A DNA stretch of 6,300 nucleotides from Candidatus Bipolaricaulota bacterium. Lineage in GTDB: Bacteria > Bipolaricaulota > Bipolaricaulia > UBA7950 > UBA9294. Under the pieces are notes generated by a model, which saw only the letters and a program-made list of their open reading frames with translations, was not told where the DNA came from and ran no database searches. Numbering within the stretch: position 1 is the first letter of the stretch; the number at the start of each line of letters is the position of its first letter. Positions 1 through 5,523 of this stretch are shown in pieces. The translations under genes were made by a program, and so were the position numbers. Where the stretch lies: assembly GCA_030612485.1 (NCBI GenBank), contig JAUWNS010000142.1, forward strand, positions 1 through 6,300. Direction: 5' to 3'.

Positions 1-1004
1 ATGGCACGGGGGACGCCCTTGAACCGGTCCCATTGATGTAGGAAGTAGTCGCGCGTATGATACCCCACTTGGCGGATCAGCTCCCCGTGCGTCACTGAGA
101 TCTCGGAGAGGTTAGGGGCGTAGATGATCACCTGCCCGCCATCTGCCACTACAGGTTCGAGCTTGTAGGTGCACTTACCCGCTGTCCATAGCTCCCAGTA
201 CATCGGCGGAGCCATGGATAAGACTGTCTTAAACGGGTGTTCCACCCATATGATGTTCTCCTTGGCAGAGAGGTCAACAGCTTTCGACCAAGCATCCTCA
301 ACCTTTCCAAGGAAGAGACCCTTCAAATCGTGCCCGCGCATAACGAGCATAATTCCCAACCGAGGCGTGGGAACCATAGTCGCCGCTTTCTCGATCATCA
401 TTCTAACGGGGGTGCTCTTGTGGCCGATCGTCTTCGGGCTGGTGATCAGCGCCCCCAACCAGTGCGACTGATGCACCATCTCCGGCCCGGAGACACCCGG
501 AAAGAAGTACTTGTGCCCAGCAGAGAAGCCGACCACCTCATGCGGGAAGACCGGGCCGAGGATGATCACCAGATCGTGTTCCAGCACCGCCCGATTGATC
601 GTCACCGGAACTTCCTCGGATAGGAGTCCCGTCGAGATCTTCTCCATCTCCGCACGGGTGATTGTCCCCACCTGAGCAAGTGCCCCTGGGTTATCCCATT
701 CGTGCTGCACAATGTGGACATTCCTAAAATCGTTCATCCGTGGGCCAAGGTGTATACGGAGCTCATCCTCAGATAACGGCGGATGGGTCCCCAAAGCGAC
801 AAGGAACGTGACCTCCCGGGCACGAGAAGAGAGATGGGTGGATATCGTCTCAAAGAAGGTCGGCATGGGAAGGGTGCGAGTATTGTCCGGAACGATCACC
901 AACACCTTCTTCCCGGTAACATCAATCTCTTCCAGTGCCTTCCCCAGGCGTGCTTCCACCTCTTGCATGTCAATTGCGCGTCCGGGAGCGTAGTTAAGGA
1001 TCAT
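1..1004 (-). CDS. LarA-family (DUF2088) nickel-dependent racemase/epimerase, N-terminal part (3' end outside window)
   Basis: The visible 334 residues belong to the LarA family, whose founder is lactate racemase using a covalent nickel-pincer nucleotide. LarA proteins are about 420-430 residues, so roughly 90 C-terminal residues are cut off. Residues aligning with Thermoanaerobacterium LarA are R43 (PDNTR, R75), H74 (LGTHPP, H108), H155 (FPHEVVGF, H174), K165 (SAGHK, the pincer-bearing K184) and H181 (HQSH, the nickel ligand H200). The spacings H155-K165 (10) and K165-H181 (16) are exactly those of LarA, so the cofactor site is intact. The start ATG 1002-1004 shares ATGA with the gnd stop and follows GGGAGGAGGA. 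Since family members act on several 2-hydroxyacids, including I believe gluconate/mannonate C2 epimerisation (GntE), its place after gnd and a mannonate-forming SDR suggests a hexonate substrate (inference). Lactate remains an alternative. Confidence 0.85.
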   Translation of the reverse strand, partial: MILNYAPGRAIDMQEVEARLGKALEEIDVTGKKVLVIVPDNTRTLPMPTFFETISTHLSSRAREVTFLVALGTHPPLSEDELRIHLGPRMNDFRNVHIVQHEWDNPGALAQVGTITRAEMEKISTGLLSEEVPVTINRAVLEHDLVIILGPVFPHEVVGFSAGHKYFFPGVSGPEMVHQSHWLGALITSPKTIGHKSTPVRMMIEKAATMVPTPRLGIMLVMRGHDLKGLFLGKVEDAWSKAVDLSAKENIIWVEHPFKTVLSMAPPMYWELWTAGKCTYKLEPVVADGGQVIIYAPNLSEISVTHGELIRQVGYHTRDYFLHQWDRFKGVPRA

Positions 1005-2413
1005 TCCTCCTCCCACTCCGCATGGAACGTGCCCTCTTTGTCGACTCGTTGATAGGTATGAGCGCCGAAGAAGTCCCGCTGGGCCTGTAACAGGTTCGCG
1101 GGAAGCCGCCCGGAGCGATACCCATCGAGAAAATCGAGCGCGGAGCTCATCACCGGTACAGGGATACCATGCTCGTGAGCCTGAATCACCACCCGCCGCA
1201 GAGCAAGATGATTGTCCTTCCACAGTGACAGGAACGGTTCTGCCAGGAAGAGAAGAGGGAGATCCTGTTCTTCTAGGAAGGCCTTCTCAATCGGTACGAG
1301 TAGCTTCGCCCGGATGATGCATCCTGCCATCCACACACGGGCCGCCTCGGCAAGATCCAGGTTGTAGCCACGCTCTACGGAGGCGTCCCTTAGTTGTCGT
1401 AACCCTTGCGCGTAGGCCGTCAAGACCGTGAGCATAACCGCACCGCGCAGGTTTTCCACAAATGGCTCGCGCGAGGCATCTAACTGCAACGCGGGTCCTG
1501 GAAGGACTTTCTCGGCCGCGGCCCGCTCTATCTTCAGGCCAGAGAGAGCGCGCGCGAAGACAGCCATCGCGATCGTCGGCGCTGGTGTTCCGAGGTCGAG
1601 AGCAGATTGGGTGGACCATTTGCCAGTCTCCTTCTGCTTTGCGGTGTCGAGGATTGAGTCAACGAGGGCCCCGCCTGTCTCGTTGTCGGGATGACGAAGT
1701 ATTCGCTCCGTGATCTCAAACAGGTACCCACCGAGGTCTCCGGCATTCCAGTCTTCGAAGACGTCGGCCATCTCGTCCGGCGTCATCCTCAACCCCCGCT
1801 TCATCAAGTCGTACGCCTCGGCGATTGTCTCCATAATCGCGTACTCGATCCCGTTATGGATCATCTTGACATAGTGGCCGGCGGATCCAGGACCAAAGTA
1901 GGCACAACACGGTCCTTGCGGTCCTTTTGCCGCGATCTCCTTGAGGATCTCCTCGACGTGTGTGTAGGCGGCTTTGCTGCCGCCGGCCATGATAGCCGGG
2001 CCGTGCAACGCACCCGCTTCCCCTCCGGAGATTCCCACGCCAAGGTAGAAAATGCCCTGTTCCTCAACGGTGACGAGACGCCGCTCGGTCTCTTCGTAGT
2101 GGGCGTTGCCTCCGTCCATTACGGTGTCTCCTTCTTCAAGCAAGGGAAGGAGAGCCTCTAGTACCATGTCGGTACCCGCTCCTGCCTTGACCATCAGCAG
2201 GATCTTGCGGGGACGCGATAGCGTTCCTACAAACCCCTCCAGAGAGTAGGAAGGAATGATCTTCTTCCCCGCGCCGTGTTCTTTGATGAATTCTCGCGTA
2301 CGCTCCGCAGTGCGGTTGAAAACCGCAATCGTGAATCCGCGGCTCTCTACGTTCCGCGCCAGGTTCTGGCCCATCACCGCAAGACCGATAATCCCGAAGT
2401 CGGCACTGTTCAT
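1001..2413 (-). CDS. gnd: 6-phosphogluconate dehydrogenase, decarboxylating (long form)
   Basis: Oxidises 6-phosphogluconate to ribulose 5-phosphate and CO2 with reduction of NADP+, the last oxidative step of the pentose phosphate pathway. With the chosen start it is 470 residues, the normal length of the dimeric long form (E. coli 468). The Rossmann motif GIIGLAVMGQNLARN is at 8-21, and NRT at 33-35 after beta-2 indicates NADP preference. The substrate/catalytic set is present: S129-G130-G131, K183, H186-N187, E190 and Y191 (HYVKMIHNGIEY), K261 and T263, R288, and in the C-terminal tail R446 and H452 (RDFFGAHTYQRVDKEG). The start is ATG 2411-2413, sharing ATGA with the HAD stop and preceded by GGGAGGT; an in-frame ATG 15 bases upstream is less likely. 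Its TGA stop overlaps the next ATG. Placement beside uronate genes implies that 6-phosphogluconate is a product of this operon's pathway (inference). Confidence 0.96.
   Translation of the reverse strand: MNSADFGIIGLAVMGQNLARNVESRGFTIAVFNRTAERTREFIKEHGAGKKIIPSYSLEGFVGTLSRPRKILLMVKAGAGTDMVLEALLPLLEEGDTVMDGGNAHYEETERRLVTVEEQGIFYLGVGISGGEAGALHGPAIMAGGSKAAYTHVEEILKEIAAKGPQGPCCAYFGPGSAGHYVKMIHNGIEYAIMETIAEAYDLMKRGLRMTPDEMADVFEDWNAGDLGGYLFEITERILRHPDNETGGALVDSILDTAKQKETGKWSTQSALDLGTPAPTIAMAVFARALSGLKIERAAAEKVLPGPALQLDASREPFVENLRGAVMLTVLTAYAQGLRQLRDASVERGYNLDLAEAARVWMAGCIIRAKLLVPIEKAFLEEQDLPLLFLAEPFLSLWKDNHLALRRVVIQAHEHGIPVPVMSSALDFLDGYRSGRLPANLLQAQRDFFGAHTYQRVDKEGTFHAEWEEE
1005..1014 (-). promoter_or_regulatory. 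Ribosome binding site of the larA-like gene
   Basis: The minus strand reads GGGAGGAGGA directly before ATG 1002-1004, inside the last codons of gnd (Glu-Trp-Glu-Glu-Glu). This purine-rich site supports the ATGA overlapping start. Confidence 0.6.
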
Positions 2414-3315
2414 GCGTTTACCTCCCAAGGCGGTGAGTCAGGGAGGGCTCGCTCGAATCGCTCGCTGAGATCCGCCTCATATCGTCCATCATAGGTTCCC
2501 GAAAAGAACCGCTCCATCGATTCATCGGCGAAATGCTTCCAGTAGTTCTCTTCTTCGCCGGGAATGATCGGATAGAACAGGGCATCGTTTGCCCTGGCTG
2601 CCCTACGGTCCCCGGGCGCATCACCGATCATCAAGACGTGGTGCTCTGCGTACTCTCCAGCTATGGAAGCGATGTGCTCTGCCTTTGTTCCCATCTCCTG
2701 ACCACAGATGAGCGCTGTATAGCGTGCTATATCGTGCTCTTGCCACTCTCGTTCGAGTGCTTCGATAGGTGTCGCCGAAACCACGACCACATCAGCTCTA
2801 TCCTGCAACTTCACGAGCGAGTCCCGCACATAGGGAAACGGCGGGATCCCCTGAACGATCTCACCCACTGCCCAGTTCACCCGCTCGCTCCAGGCAAGGA
2901 TATGCTTCAGTTCCTGCCTCGCCCCCTCGTTTGCTGCACGATCGATTGCCTGTCTCAATCCGTCGTTCGACAAGAGACTTCGGGGATCGTCCACCCAGGC
3001 AAAGTAGTGCGGAAATTTTGGCACATTAAATCTGCGTGGTGGCCCCTGCGGATGAGTGGGAAGGAGTTCGGTGAGGATTCGCTTGATCGTGATATGGCGG
3101 TTCGCTCCCCGGGTCTTCGAGAAGAGATCGGCGAACTCCTTGCACTCCCGCGCGGCCTGAGCCACCGGTTGCAGGCCGAAGTAGGCGATCATCCACGGGC
3201 AGAAACACTCCCGCTGCTTGATTCCCATCGTATCGAACGCACAGCCATCAGAATCGATGCAGACGAGGAAGTCCTTGGTTGGATGGAAATCCTCAAATCT
3301 CTCACGATAGTCCAT
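2410..3315 (-). CDS. HAD-superfamily hydrolase with large cap, likely a phosphatase
   Basis: A 301-residue protein with all four haloacid dehalogenase motifs: motif I IDSDG with nucleophile D21 and acid D23, motif II VVVSATP with S180, motif III K211 (MGTKAEHI), and motif IV MIGDAPGDRRAA with D232 and D236. These are the residues needed for Mg2+-dependent phosphoryl transfer, so phosphatase activity is plausible; the substrate is unknown. About 155 residues separate motifs I and II, much more than usual for a C1 cap, so a large helical cap probably sets specificity. Several cysteines lie near the N-terminus (19, 25, 37, 39, 58). There is no signal peptide or membrane segment. ATG 3313-3315 is chosen because motif I requires it; GAGGG just upstream is a weak, close Shine-Dalgarno. 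It follows the repeat-filled gap after pfp and overlaps gnd by ATGA. A sugar- or sugar-acid-phosphate substrate would suit the operon (inference). Confidence 0.8.
   Translation of the reverse strand: MDYRERFEDFHPTKDFLVCIDSDGCAFDTMGIKQRECFCPWMIAYFGLQPVAQAARECKEFADLFSKTRGANRHITIKRILTELLPTHPQGPPRRFNVPKFPHYFAWVDDPRSLLSNDGLRQAIDRAANEGARQELKHILAWSERVNWAVGEIVQGIPPFPYVRDSLVKLQDRADVVVVSATPIEALEREWQEHDIARYTALICGQEMGTKAEHIASIAGEYAEHHVLMIGDAPGDRRAARANDALFYPIIPGEEENYWKHFADESMERFFSGTYDGRYEADLSERFERALPDSPPWEVNA
2420..2426 (-). promoter_or_regulatory. Ribosome binding site that fixes the gnd start
   Basis: The minus strand reads GGGAGGT followed by AAACGC and then ATG 2411-2413. This strong, well-spaced site, together with the ATGA overlap with the HAD stop, selects this ATG over the ATG five codons upstream at 2426-2428, which overlaps the Shine-Dalgarno itself. 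Confidence 0.75.
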
Positions 3316-3329
3316 CTGCCCTCACTTTC

Positions 3330-3350
3330 AACGTCAGACAAAGACCCGAC
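3330..3350 (-). repeat. Degenerate third copy of the palindromic repeat
   Basis: AACGTCAGACAAAGACCCGAC lines up with the first 22 bases of unit B with one deleted base and a few substitutions, in the same orientation and starting 22 bases before it. Its stem is broken, so it looks like a decayed copy. It ends about 15 bases upstream of the HAD start codon. Confidence 0.5.
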
Positions 3351-3351
3351 C

Positions 3352-3376
3352 AACGTCGGACACAAGGTCCGACGCT
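3352..3376 (-). repeat. Palindromic repeat unit B (hairpin, inverted relative to unit A)
   Basis: An 8-bp perfect stem, CGTCGGAC (3354-3361) and GTCCGACG (3367-3374), with loop ACAAG, the reverse complement of the unit A loop. The four differences from unit A fall in pairs on opposite sides of the stem, so base pairing is kept in both. Units A and B together form a larger imperfect inverted repeat spanning 3352-3414. Confidence 0.8.
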
Positions 3377-3389
3377 CGTTGGGTTCCGT

Positions 3390-3414
3390 AGCGTCGCAGC
3401 TTGTCTGCGACGTT
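3390..3414 (+). repeat. Palindromic repeat unit A (hairpin)
   Basis: An 8-bp perfect stem, CGTCGCAG (3392-3399) and CTGCGACG (3405-3412), with the five-base loop CTTGT. It lies just downstream of the pfp stop codon. Its reverse complement matches unit B at 21 of 25 positions. No T-run follows the stem on the minus strand, so it is not an obvious intrinsic terminator; it could stabilise or process the operon mRNA (inference). Confidence 0.8.
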
Positions 3415-3425
3415 TCGATAGTCCC

Positions 3426-4706
3426 TCATCGGTACCCCAAAGGGATGTACCCCGGACACTTCTTCTCAGCAAAGACCTCTCTCAGATGAGCGAAGCGTTG
3501 CAGCCCTCCAATAAGAGGGACTCTTGGGCCGATCTCGCCTATGAGAGGACAGGCATAGCGTAGGAACTCATCGGTAACGTCGATCCCGTTTGGCGCGATC
3601 CAATCCTTGGGGAATACCCGCTCAGAGTTGGCCATCTCTGTAAGGGGAGCCTTGTCATAGGAGACGGTGTAGTCCGGCCCCGGCTCGCGCCTGATCGTCG
3701 CCATGTAGCTTGTTCCGTCGGTAACGGCAATTGCCACCGCATGTGCTCCGACAGAATAGGCCTCTTCGATGTCTACAGTAGAGGCATAAAGCATTGAATC
3801 CCGCTGGTCTGTCCCCGGGATCTGCCCGCGCGCTGCTCCCCGAATGGCGAGGCCCTGCTGGTTTAAGTAGTTCACAACAATCTGGGCCACCGACATCTCA
3901 CTTGCGCTGAATTGCGTGTGCCCGAACGAGTCTTTACTCTCTCCAAGATTCCCCACATTGAACCCCTCGCTCACCACGATGATTGCACGTCCGGAGCGCC
4001 GCAGTTCCTGGTTCACGTTCTCTGCGAGCTTTGGCAGGGTAGATTTAGCTTCGGGAAGATATATCTGTAACGGCATCTCGCGCTCCGGATCGGCGAGGCG
4101 CGCCGCGGCCGGGATGAAGCCGATCCGCCGTCCCATCGCCTGAACGACCAACACCGGGTCAGAACGGCAGGAACCACGATTCTCCTCGTTAAGATTCTGA
4201 ATCATGTGCGCCCAATACCGAGCGGTCGATCCGTATCCCGGGGTATGATCGATCAACTCAAACGCCTGATCGCCCAGGTCGTTATCGATTGTCTTTGGAA
4301 CGCCCACACAAACGAGGTCCAACCCGCTCTCTTGCGCGAGTTCGCTCACTTGCTGCGCCGTATCCATTGAATCATTTCCACCGATATAGAAGAAAAAACC
4401 TATTCCATGGACACGAAAGACTTCGACTATCCGCTCAAGGTCCTCTGTCTGCTCTGGCTTGATCTTGTAACGACAGGTCCCGATCGCCCCTGCCGCTGGT
4501 GTGGTCCGCAAGAGAGCAAGCTCCTCTTTATCCTGTGCTGACAGATCCAAAAGCTCCTCTTTGAGAACACCTTCGATACCGTGATAGGCAGCGTAGACTC
4601 GACCGAAGCGCTCCGGAAAATTCCGACAGGCTTCCACCACGCCAAGAAGGGATGAATTGATCACTGCGGTCGGGCCGCCCGACTGGGCTATGACGACGTT
4701 TTTCAT
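3426..4706 (-). CDS. pfp: Pyrophosphate-dependent 6-phosphofructokinase
   Basis: A phosphofructokinase-fold enzyme of 426 residues, expected to phosphorylate fructose 6-phosphate reversibly with PPi as donor. Visible motifs are the N-terminal phosphate loop QSGGPTAVINSS (8-19), GGNDS (109-113), PKTIDND (137-143, catalytic Asp in TIDND), MGR (191-193) and SEGF (246-249). ATP-type enzymes have Gly at the positions equivalent to E. coli 104 and 124; here these are Asp (GGND) and Lys (PKTIDND), the established PPi-donor signature. ATG 4704-4706 is chosen because the protein then starts MKNVVIAQSGG as in the family, ten bases after the SDR stop, with AGGA eight bases upstream. The same frame extends 37 codons further up, but that stretch lies inside the SDR gene and is not family-like. 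In a uronate/pentose-phosphate context it may also act on sedoheptulose 7-phosphate, as reported for some PPi enzymes (inference). Confidence 0.88.
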   Translation of the reverse strand: MKNVVIAQSGGPTAVINSSLLGVVEACRNFPERFGRVYAAYHGIEGVLKEELLDLSAQDKEELALLRTTPAAGAIGTCRYKIKPEQTEDLERIVEVFRVHGIGFFFYIGGNDSMDTAQQVSELAQESGLDLVCVGVPKTIDNDLGDQAFELIDHTPGYGSTARYWAHMIQNLNEENRGSCRSDPVLVVQAMGRRIGFIPAAARLADPEREMPLQIYLPEAKSTLPKLAENVNQELRRSGRAIIVVSEGFNVGNLGESKDSFGHTQFSASEMSVAQIVVNYLNQQGLAIRGAARGQIPGTDQRDSMLYASTVDIEEAYSVGAHAVAIAVTDGTSYMATIRREPGPDYTVSYDKAPLTEMANSERVFPKDWIAPNGIDVTDEFLRYACPLIGEIGPRVPLIGGLQRFAHLREVFAEKKCPGYIPLGYR

Positions 4707-4716
4707 CTCTCTTTTC

Positions 4717-5523
4717 CTACACTCCGGAGTACGCGGAGAAGCCCCCGTCAATCGGGACAACAATCCCGTGCACGAATTGGGAGAGGGGAGAGACCAGCCA
4801 TAGGACTGTTCCAACAAGGTCTTCGGGCTTTCCGAACCGGTCCATCGGCGTGTGGTCGATGATCTGCTTTCCTCTTGCGGTCAAGTCCCCTTTTTCGTCT
4901 TGGAGGAGGAAGCGGTTCTGCGCCGTCAGGAAGAACCCTGGGGCGATTGCGTTGACCCGAATCTGCGGCGAGTAAGTCTGTGCCAGATGAACTGCCAGCC
5001 ACTGGGTGAAGTTGGCCACGGCGGCTTTCGCCGCGGAATAAGCAGGAATGCGCGTGAGAGGGCGGATGGCGTTCATCGAGGCAATGTTTAGGATCACTCC
5101 CTCTTTCTGTTCGACCATGATCTTGCCAAAGACCTGGCTGGCGAGGAACGTCCCCATGAAGTTGAGGTCGAAGACGAACCGTGCTCCGTCTTCAGGAAGA
5201 TCGAAAAAGGATTGATCCGGGCCTGTACTTGCCTTTGGAGAATTGCCTCCCGCTCCGTTGATAAGGATGTCCACCCGCCCAAATGTCGAGAGAATCTTCT
5301 TCGCTGCCTGTTCAAGTTCCTTACGGGAGAGAACACTCGTCTTCACGACCAACCCCTCACTCCCTGCTGAGCGAACGAGGGCCAGGGCCTTTTCGGCCTT
5401 CTCTTCATCAATATCCAAGAGGGCGATCTTCACCCCTTCTCGCGCCAACCCCTCTGCTATTGCTGTGCAAAGCACGCCTGCCCCACCGGTGATTACCGCG
5501 ATCTTCCCTTTCATTTCATCCAC
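4717..5523 (-). CDS. uxuB: SDR-family D-mannonate oxidoreductase (fructuronate reductase)
   Basis: Predicted to reduce D-fructuronate to D-mannonate with NAD(P)H. It is a classical short-chain dehydrogenase of 268 residues. The Rossmann glycine motif TGGAGVLC is at 12-19, an acidic D37 after strand beta-2 suggests NAD(H) preference, and NGAGG is at 89-93. The catalytic tetrad is N121 (FDLNFMG), S149 (NIASMNA), Y162 and K166 (YSAAK). The segments NGAGGNSPKAST, SMNAIRPLTRIPAYSAAK, APGFFLTAQNRFLL and the C-terminus DGGFSAYSGV are what I recall for the SDR-type UxuB (Bacillus YjmF-like), which is unrelated to the long-chain E. coli UxuB. The start is taken as GTG at 5521-5523, with GGGGGTGAT (5529-5537) as a good Shine-Dalgarno; ATG at 5512-5514, three codons later, with GGTGG ahead of it, is a real alternative. 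The third glycine of the nucleotide motif is Cys19. The substrate could also be another hexonate, such as gluconate. Confidence 0.85.
   Translation of the reverse strand: MDEMKGKIAVITGGAGVLCTAIAEGLAREGVKIALLDIDEEKAEKALALVRSAGSEGLVVKTSVLSRKELEQAAKKILSTFGRVDILINGAGGNSPKASTGPDQSFFDLPEDGARFVFDLNFMGTFLASQVFGKIMVEQKEGVILNIASMNAIRPLTRIPAYSAAKAAVANFTQWLAVHLAQTYSPQIRVNAIAPGFFLTAQNRFLLQDEKGDLTARGKQIIDHTPMDRFGKPEDLVGTVLWLVSPLSQFVHGIVVPIDGGFSAYSGV

Noticed and set aside
1..60. ATG at base 1 on the plus strand as a gene start
   Set aside because: The minus-strand LarA frame runs through the window edge here, and the plus-strand frame has no supporting features.
169..623. Two overlapping plus-strand open frames in the left 1 kb
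   Set aside because: They lie opposite the continuous LarA-family frame, which carries exact cofactor-site spacing, and they encode nothing recognisable.
1691..2161. Plus-strand open frame of 156 codons opposite gnd
   Set aside because: Antisense to well-conserved gnd sequence, with no family-like motifs and no supporting Shine-Dalgarno context.
3350..3414. Hairpins considered as intrinsic terminators between pfp and the HAD gene
   Set aside because: Neither stem is followed by a T-run on the minus strand, and the plus strand has only TTT followed by mixed sequence. The genes on both sides are co-directional.
3316..3425. Possible internal promoter in the 110-base gap
   Set aside because: No convincing -35/-10 pair with proper spacing was seen on the minus strand; TTGTGT and TTGTCT occur without a matching -10.
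2533..3489. Long plus-strand open frame (318 codons) opposite the HAD gene and the repeat gap
   Set aside because: It is antisense to a HAD gene with all catalytic motifs, shows no recognisable domain, and runs through the palindromic repeats. It is best explained as a shadow frame.
4707..4817. N-terminal extension of 37 codons on the PFK frame
   Set aside because: It overlaps the 3' end of the SDR gene in another frame and is not PFK-like. The family start MKNVVIAQSGG at 4706 has a suitable ribosome binding site.
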